Source of the DNA: CAYSIX01 sp964431205
Lineage (GTDB): Bacteria > Planctomycetota > Phycisphaerae > Phycisphaerales > Phycisphaeraceae
Direction of reading: 5' to 3'
Assembly: GCA_964431205.1 (NCBI GenBank)
Contig: CAYSIX010000176.1
Coordinates: 1 to 9,159 of the forward strand
Length of the DNA: 9,159 nt
In this document: piece by piece, positions 6,171 to 9,159 of the stretch
Position numbering within the stretch: the first letter of the stretch is position 1
How the letters are laid out: every line of letters begins with the position of its first letter
Program-made: the position numbers and the translations under genes
Notes under the pieces: model-generated
The model's input: only the letters and a program-made list of their open reading frames with translations
Told to the model about the DNA's origin: nothing
Database searches by the model: none

Positions 6171-6422
6171 TCAGCTCTCCCGCGGTGGCCGAGGCTCGCT
6201 CGGCTCCACCGTCGTCACGTGCAACAGGCTCACCGCCTTCGGCCGCTCATACGGCGCTTCGTCTCCATTGACCTGCGGCTCAAAGATGTAAAGGATCCCG
6301 CCTCGAACCAGCTTGGCATTCTCCGGGTGGTCGACCACGTGCCGGTCACCATCGCTCGTGACCACGGTGAACGGTTCAAAAGGCTGCGACGCGAGGCGGT
6401 CCTTGATTTCCTGGATGTTCAC
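6171..6422 (-). CDS. Small QPF/SDG-family protein, copy 2, inside the thi operon
   Basis: This 83-residue product is paralogous to the one encoded at 5012-5269: IQEIKDRLASQPFEPF, TSDG, VVDHPENAKLV, LYIFEP and LHVTTVEP align in order with that protein. The start is GTG at 6422, preceded by GAGG about 10 nt upstream. Its stop lies 2 bp before the thiG ATG, and thiS begins upstream on the same strand, so the gene is embedded between thiS and thiG. No catalytic motif is visible. The context hints at a role linked to thiamine synthesis, but insertion of a mobile or frequently duplicated family member into the operon is equally possible. Confidence 0.78.
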   Translation of the reverse strand: MNIQEIKDRLASQPFEPFTVVTSDGDRHVVDHPENAKLVRGGILYIFEPQVNGDEAPYERPKAVSLLHVTTVEPSEPRPPRES

Positions 6423-6468
6423 GGCCGCGTGTCCTCAGAGTCAATACCCGATCGCCAAACCCCGGTCC

Positions 6469-6510
6469 CAAATCAACAATCGAAAATCAACAATCACAAA
6501 TCACCAATCT
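6469..6510. repeat. Three tandem copies of an AT-rich 14-bp unit
   Basis: CAAATCAACAATCG (6469-6482), AAAATCAACAATCA (6483-6496) and CAAATCACCAATCT (6497-6510) form a tandem array with period 14. The stretch is strikingly AT-rich in a GC-rich neighbourhood and lies in the gap between the thiS stop and the next gene of the operon. Read on the minus strand the unit is close to GATTGTTGATTTT. Confidence 0.75.
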
Positions 6511-6512
6511 CT

Positions 6513-6710
6513 CTATCCCCCCCCCACCAGCGTCACCAGCTCGACCGCGTCGCCGTCGCTCAGCTCCGTGGTCTCGTGCTGGCGACGCGGCACGACCCGG
6601 CGGTTGACCTCCACCGCCACGGCCTGGCCCGCCAGCCCCAGCCGCTCCAGCAGCTCCCCGACCGTCCGGGCCTCGACGTCCTTCGTTTCTCCGTTCACCG
6701 TCAGCTTCAT
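6513..6710 (-). CDS. thiS: Sulfur carrier protein ThiS
   Basis: ThiS is a ubiquitin-fold carrier that is adenylated by ThiF and converted to a C-terminal thiocarboxylate, which then donates sulfur to ThiG. The 65-residue product begins MKLTVNGETKDVEARTVGEL, has LGLAGQAVAVEVNRRVVPR in the middle, ELSDGDAVELVTLVGG near the end, and terminates in Gly-Gly-Gly, so the required diglycine end is present. I chose the ATG at 6710 because GAGGTG precedes it closely and because longer versions add Arg/Cys-rich residues not seen in the family. The last codons, GGG GGG GGA TAG, lie in an uninterrupted run of nine G on the coding strand (6517-6525). It is the first gene of the thiS, small paralogue, thiG operon and diverges from the PmtA-like gene. 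Confidence 0.93.
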   Translation of the reverse strand: MKLTVNGETKDVEARTVGELLERLGLAGQAVAVEVNRRVVPRRQHETTELSDGDAVELVTLVGGG

Positions 6711-6727
6711 CCGGCACCTCTGGCCGC

Positions 6728-6733
6728 ATTGTA
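6728..6733 (-). promoter_or_regulatory. -10-like box TACAAT of the thiS operon
   Basis: TACAAT in the context GTACAATGCG lies 17 nt before the thiS ATG. A start at normal distance leaves a leader of roughly 10 nt beginning at the GAGGTG ribosome binding site (6715-6720). No -35 match is visible. No TPP riboswitch is present: the leader is too short. Confidence 0.4.
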
Positions 6734-6847
6734 CGCGCCGAGCCGCCACCCTCCCCGGTCCGACACTGGAAACCTGATCCGCACCGCGATAGGCTCTTGG
6801 ACAACCGCGGCGACCACGCCGTCGCCCGCCCGATACAGGGGCCTGCC

Positions 6848-7558
6848 ATGGGCATGACCGAAACCGCCACCCGCGGCGTCTACGACATCTGGGCGTTCAT
6901 CTACGACTGGTCGTTCGGCCGACTCGTCGCCAAGCGACAACGCCGCGCCGTCGAGCAACTGCGACCCCGCCCCGGCGAACGCGTGCTCGACCTAGGCGTC
7001 GGCACGGGCATGACCCTGCGGCACTACCCGCCCGGCGTCCGCGTCGTCGGCATGGACCTGTCCGGCGGGATGCTCACCAAGGCCGCCCACAAGATCCGCG
7101 ACGACCGGCTCACCCACTGCGCCCTCGTCCAGGGCGACGCCATGCTCCCGCCCTTCGCCGAGCACAGCTTCGACCACATCATCATCAGCCACGTGATCTC
7201 CGTGGTCAGCGACCCGCAGCGCCTGCTCGCCTGGGCGCGACGGCTCGTCCGCCCCGGCGGGCGCATCGTCGTGCTCAATCACTTCCAGTCCAACCAGCCG
7301 GTGATGGCCTGGCTCGAGCACGTGTTCAACCCCGTGTTCAACCGCGTCGGCTGGCGCAGCGACCTGTCGCTCGAGGAGTGCCTGGTCGGCAACGACCTGC
7401 ATGTGCAGTACCGCTTCAAGCTGGCGGCGTTCGACATCTGGCAGATCGTGGTGCTCAGCGAGCAGCGGCCGCACCCCGACACGGCCGCGCCCCGCGCTCC
7501 GCAAGGCGGCGCGTCGATGAGGCCCGTGCAGGCCACCCCCGCCAACGCCTCGGCCTGA
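6848..7558 (+). CDS. PmtA-like phosphatidylethanolamine N-methyltransferase
   Basis: The 236-residue protein resembles the bacterial PmtA (Rhodobacter-type) enzymes that methylate phosphatidylethanolamine toward phosphatidylcholine using SAM, acting at the inner membrane surface. Family features are the aromatic N-terminus VYDIWAFIYDWSFG (11-24), motif I VLDLGVGTGMTL at 46-57, VVGMDLSGGML at 66-76, QGDAMLPPF at 95-103, DHIIISHVISVVSDPQRLL at 109-127, LVRPGGRIVVLNHF at 133-146, and a C-terminal VFNPVFNRVGWRSDLSLEE (159-177). Beyond about residue 205 it carries a Pro/Ala-rich tail with no match in mind. The ATG at 6848 has AGGGG 6 nt upstream; the TTG at 6797 is unlikely. It diverges from thiS. 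A methyltransferase on another small lipid or quinone is the main alternative. Confidence 0.82.
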   Translation: MGMTETATRGVYDIWAFIYDWSFGRLVAKRQRRAVEQLRPRPGERVLDLGVGTGMTLRHYPPGVRVVGMDLSGGMLTKAAHKIRDDRLTHCALVQGDAMLPPFAEHSFDHIIISHVISVVSDPQRLLAWARRLVRPGGRIVVLNHFQSNQPVMAWLEHVFNPVFNRVGWRSDLSLEECLVGNDLHVQYRFKLAAFDIWQIVVLSEQRPHPDTAAPRAPQGGASMRPVQATPANASA

Positions 7559-7602
7559 GGCGCCGGGCCACGCCTCGCAGAGGGTGCGTTGCGCGTGCAG
7601 CC

Positions 7603-7639
7603 GCGAGGCAACGTCTCGCCGACGCCACCGTCCGCGTGG
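7603..7639. repeat. 37-bp imperfect direct repeat, copy A
   Basis: GCGAGGCAACG, then a variable part, then ACCGTCCGCGTGG. Compared with copy B at 7782-7818 it matches at 33 of 37 positions with no gap. Unlike copy B it cannot form the 12-bp hairpin because the differences fall in the left arm. Confidence 0.75.
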
Positions 7640-7720
7640 GCGCGACACCGCGCAAAGCACCCACGCCGTCGTGCCCGTGCATCCCACCGCATGACGTACC
7701 GCCCACGCCGTCGTGCGCGT

Positions 7721-7742
7721 CCGCGGGCAGGTTTGCCCGCGG
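7721..7742. repeat. Perfect 9-bp stem palindrome
   Basis: CCGCGGGCA (7721-7729) and TGCCCGCGG (7734-7742) flank a GGTT loop, forming a very stable hairpin 163 bp after the PmtA-like gene stop. No T-run follows, so it is more like a REP-type palindrome than an intrinsic terminator. Confidence 0.6.
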
Positions 7743-7768
7743 CTGCTTGTCAACGACCGTGCGGCGTC

Positions 7769-7838
7769 GCACCGGTCAGCGGCGAGGCAACGCCACGCGG
7801 ACGCGACCGTCCGCGTGGCCGGTGCCGCGGTGATTTTT
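7769..7838 (+). terminator. Large composite hairpin followed by a T-run
   Basis: GCCACGCGGACG (7792-7803) and CGTCCGCGTGGC (7808-7819) make a 12-bp stem with a CGAC loop. An outer pair, GCACCGG at 7769-7775 with CCGGTGC at 7819-7825, can close around it. Five T follow at 7834-7838. The 37-bp repeat copy B (7782-7818) supplies most of this structure. It may terminate transcription from the PmtA-like gene before the next promoter, although the T-run is about 8-14 nt further than ideal. Confidence 0.4.
7782..7818. repeat. 37-bp imperfect direct repeat, copy B
   Basis: Matches copy A at 7603-7639 in 33 of 37 positions, 179 bp away. It begins GCGAGGCAACG and ends ACCGTCCGCGTGG. Here the changed bases create a perfect inverted repeat. 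Confidence 0.75.
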
Positions 7839-7852
7839 CTGCCCTTTTGTGG

Positions 7853-7880
7853 TTGACCGGGCGGCGGAGGCGTCGATAAT
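7853..7880 (+). promoter_or_regulatory. Strong sigma-70-type promoter of the stand-alone RNA
   Basis: TTGACC (7853-7858, 5 of 6) and GATAAT (7875-7880, 5 of 6) are separated by 16 bp. It is the best -35/-10 pair in the window, and the predicted start is about 7886-7888. No protein gene of ordinary size follows on this strand before the terminator at 8228. Confidence 0.65.
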
Positions 7881-8135
7881 AGCTCTGTCGGCGATGCCCT
7901 CCGTCGGGCGGCGCGGGAGAACCCCGTGACCGGGCGGATCGGCGGAAGCCGGCCGAGCGTCGCGGTCGCCCGGACGTCAACCGACAAGGGTGAATCTCGT
8001 CGCGCGATGTGCCCCGGGAGACGTGCCGGGGCGGGAAGAGTCCGGCGGCCGGTCCACGCCGCTAGCCTTTGTCGGTGGCGAACGGGTGGACAGACGGCGA
8101 CGGCTGGAAGGGCTTCTAAGAAGGGAGGTGATCCA

Positions 8136-8177
8136 GTGACCGATTGTAGTCATTTACGCAGGAGTGAACTGCGTTAG
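8136..8177 (+). CDS. Possible 13-residue peptide frame with an exceptionally strong ribosome binding site
   Basis: A GTG at 8136 opens the frame VTDCSHLRRSELR, ending at TAG 8175-8177. Upstream, GGAGGTGATCCA (8124-8135) is the full complement of the common bacterial 16S 3' end, and GGAGG lies 7 nt before the GTG, an ideal spacing. The stop codon falls across the loop and first stem base of the hairpin GAACTGC-GTTA-GCAGTTC (8166-8183), so ribosomes on the frame would open that hairpin. This looks like a leader-peptide arrangement, but only a terminator and a converging gene follow. It may be untranslated. Confidence 0.3.
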   Translation: MTDCSHLRRSELR

Positions 8178-8210
8178 CAGTTCGACGGGACTGCGTCGAA
8201 CACGCAGTTC
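8166..8210 (+). promoter_or_regulatory. Alternative-hairpin (attenuator-like) region
   Basis: GAACTGC (8166-8172) can pair with GCAGTTC at 8177-8183 (GTTA loop), or the longer GAACTGCGT (8166-8174) can pair with ACGCAGTTC (8202-8210). GTTCGACG (8180-8187) pairs with CGTCGAAC (8194-8201), sharing bases with the first hairpin but nesting neatly inside the long pairing. The structures therefore exclude each other in the manner of an attenuator. Confidence 0.5.
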
Positions 8211-8227
8211 GCTAATCCGACCCCTAC

Positions 8228-8258
8228 GGCCCACCTTCGACGGAAGGTGGGCCTTTTT
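8228..8258 (+). terminator. Strong intrinsic terminator
   Basis: GGCCCACCTTC (8228-8238) and GAAGGTGGGCC (8243-8253) form a perfect 11-bp stem with a GACG loop, directly followed by five T (8254-8258). It ends the stand-alone transcript. Confidence 0.9.
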
Positions 8259-8288
8259 CATTCTCACACGTCTCGCAGGATGTGAACC

Positions 8289-8309
8289 AAAACGGCGCGC
8301 AGCGGCGCC
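8289..8309 (-). terminator. Possible terminator of the leftward pseudopilin-like gene
   Basis: On the minus strand GGCGC (8309-8305) and GCGCC (8298-8294) form a short GC-rich hairpin followed within two bases by TTTT (8292-8289), about 45 bp after the stop at 8354. The stem is short, so this is tentative. Confidence 0.35.
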
Positions 8310-8353
8310 GCGCTTCGGCGTGCGTCGCCTCAGACAAGGTCGAAGGGCCGGGA

Positions 8354-9159
8354 TCAGTTTCGCGCAAGCGGGTCGAGCGGCGCCTCGCCGAGCGGGTCCC
8401 ACAGCCTGCTATATCCGAACAGGCGGCCGCTGGGCAGCGTCGCGCCGCGGCCGGACCGGAACCCGACCAGCTCACGGTCGTCGCTGGCGCGCAGCTCGCC
8501 GTGGCCGTCGGCGAAGCCGAACGCCGCCGAATCGCCGTGGTACCACTTGACCTTGTCGGCGTTGCCCACGCTGCTGTTTCCGTAGGACTCGTCGCTCCAG
8601 ATGTTCAGGAAGTAGCCGTCGTTGAGCCCGGCGTTGATCTTGGGGATGCGGTTGACGCCGGTCATCGCCTGGATGCGCTCGGGGTTGGGCCCGCCCTCGT
8701 CGATCAGCACGATGAGCTGGGAGGGTGACTTGAACGTCTCGGCGAACGGCACCGGGAGGTCGACCGTCGACGAGCCGTCGTTGAAGGTGGTGCGAAACCG
8801 CTTGGCCGGCGCGTCGTAAGGCAGCGAACCGCCGAGCGGCGGCGCGTCGTACATGTGGGCGTTGGCCGAGTAGCTCAGCCCCGCGCTGTCCTCGGCGAAG
8901 GGATCGCTCGGGCACGCGTAGGCGGGCACGCCCGGCGAGTACGGGAAGATCCCGCCGTTCTCGACGAAATCGACGTCGTCCGGCACGCTCTGGGCGTTGC
9001 CGTTGGGCATCCACCCGCCGGCGTCGTTCTCCCAGTCGGGAAACTGCAACGTGGACTGGGCCGGCCACCACTGGTTGTGGTCCGCCCCGTAGTTGACGAA
9101 CGCCAGCGTCAGGTTCTTCATGTTCATCTGGCACTTGACGGCCTGGGCCGACTCACGCG
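8354..9159 (-). CDS. Pseudopilin-like H-X9-DG protein (partial, N-terminus outside the window)
   Basis: The frame is open to the window edge and contributes at least 267 residues. The visible start reads RESAQAVKCQMNMKNLTLAF followed by VNYGADHNQWWP, the usual continuation of the long N-terminal helix of planctomycete type II secretion/type IV pilin-like proteins; the prepilin cleavage site and first half of the helix should lie just outside. Further hallmarks are YACPSDP and LSYSANAHMY in the middle (the CPSD and SYSxN signatures), PSQLIVLIDEGGPN, and the C-terminal H-x9-DG box HGDSAAFGFADG that gives the family its name. Internal ATGs at 9121 and 9127 fall in the conserved helix and are not the true start. 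The role of these multicopy envelope proteins is unknown; secretion by the pseudopilin route is inferred. It converges on the stand-alone RNA. Confidence 0.9.
   Translation of the reverse strand, partial: RESAQAVKCQMNMKNLTLAFVNYGADHNQWWPAQSTLQFPDWENDAGGWMPNGNAQSVPDDVDFVENGGIFPYSPGVPAYACPSDPFAEDSAGLSYSANAHMYDAPPLGGSLPYDAPAKRFRTTFNDGSSTVDLPVPFAETFKSPSQLIVLIDEGGPNPERIQAMTGVNRIPKINAGLNDGYFLNIWSDESYGNSSVGNADKVKWYHGDSAAFGFADGHGELRASDDRELVGFRSGRGATLPSGRLFGYSRLWDPLGEAPLDPLARN

Larger units (their letters stand above)
7559..7852. other. Gene-free repeat and palindrome region after the PmtA-like gene
   Basis: No credible gene is present. The interval holds two imperfect 37-bp direct repeats, a 15-bp direct repeat (CCCACGCCGTCGTGC at 7660-7674 and 7702-7716), and two strong hairpins, listed separately. 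Its translated frames are Arg/Ala/Gly-rich and repetitive, as expected from the repeats. Confidence 0.6.
7887..8258 (+). ncRNA. Candidate structured non-coding RNA, unrecognised class
   Basis: The unit is bounded by a good promoter and an intrinsic terminator and would be about 370 nt. Local stems include CCGGGCG (7930-7936) with CGCCCGG (7967-7973), enclosing CGGC-GGAA-GCCG (7940-7951); and GCCCCGG (8011-8017) with CCGGGGC (8026-8032). A long-range helix pairs ACCGACAAGGG (7980-7990) with CCTTTGTCGGT (8066-8076), 11 bp with one G-U. GTCCAC (8052-8057) pairs with GTGGAC (8086-8091), which would form a pseudoknot with that helix. Near the 3' end lies a 12-nt complement of the 16S rRNA tail (8124-8135), a 13-codon frame and switch-like hairpins at 8166-8210. 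The conserved cores of RNase P RNA, tmRNA (tRNA-like ends), SRP RNA and 6S RNA are not present. It could be a regulatory RNA, a terminated leader left without its gene, or a dual-function RNA. Exact ends are inferred. Confidence 0.55.

Noticed and set aside
4822..6291. 489-codon + strand frame opposite thiG
   Set aside because: Arg/His-rich antisense frame of thiG, with no recognisable domain.
7660..7716. CRISPR-like direct repeats (CCCACGCCGTCGTGC twice)
   Set aside because: Only two 15-bp copies, no third unit, no regular spacer pattern and no cas genes.
6992..7987. 331-codon minus-strand frame across the PmtA-like gene and repeat region
   Set aside because: Its first part is a translation of the repeats and its second part is antisense to the methyltransferase core.
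8117..8135. 3' end of a 16S rRNA gene on the minus strand (GGATCACCTCC)
   Set aside because: Only about 12 nt match. The sequence preceding it on the minus strand lacks the conserved 16S helix 45 region.
7926..8177. 83-codon + strand frame ending with the 13-residue peptide
   Set aside because: The upstream codons overlap strongly paired RNA segments and have no ribosome binding site. Only the last 13 codons follow an initiation signal.
7887..8258. RNase P RNA, suggested by length, AAGGGTGAA (7986-7994) and GGGAAGAGTCCGG (8033-8045)
   Set aside because: The segments are in the wrong order and context, the 5' core motif has at least three mismatches, and the conserved 3' core (ACAGAA...GCTTA) is missing.

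Overview
The window is GC-rich DNA, apart from a few AT-rich spots, and most probably comes from a planctomycete of the Phycisphaerae type. The evidence for that is an H-X9-DG pseudopilin, two copies of a small QPF-x-P...SDG protein family that I associate with planctomycetes, a PmtA-like lipid methyltransferase, and single-gene transcription units facing in mixed directions. The taxonomic call is inference: no rRNA or other phylogenetic marker is present.

Layout. Positions 1-288 (-) hold the N-terminus of a single-pass membrane protein, cut by the window edge. Positions 289-781 have no gene but contain an iteron-like cluster of GACCAGTT repeats. Then come a Uma2-family nuclease-fold protein (-) and ilvC (ketol-acid reductoisomerase, -). 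A short membrane-anchored coiled-coil protein (+) diverges from ilvC and converges on a SAM methyltransferase (-). Upstream of the methyltransferase is an overlapping MntA/HepT (MNT/HEPN) toxin-antitoxin pair (-). A small QPF/SDG protein (+) diverges from the toxin-antitoxin pair and converges on a thiamine-thiazole operon read leftward as thiS, a second QPF/SDG paralogue, then thiG. Divergent from thiS is a PmtA-like phospholipid N-methyltransferase (+). It is followed by about 300 bp of repeats and palindromes, then a transcription unit with its own promoter (7853-7880) and a strong intrinsic terminator (8228-8258) but no protein gene of normal size. The window ends inside a pseudopilin-like H-X9-DG protein (-), cut at its N-terminal side.

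The most interesting element is the stand-alone transcript at about 7887-8258. It is roughly 370 nt, rich in complementary segments including an 11-bp long-range helix, and it carries a 12-nt perfect complement of the usual 16S rRNA 3' tail just before a 13-codon reading frame. Its 3' end holds alternative, mutually exclusive hairpins before the terminator. I could not match it to RNase P RNA, tmRNA, SRP RNA or any riboswitch I know.

A second theme is promoter architecture. TATAAT-like boxes lie only 6-8 nt before the start codon of at least four genes, which suggests leaderless mRNAs, and a third group of observations concerns the thi operon (an embedded paralogue, and a G9 tract encoding the essential ThiS C-terminus).
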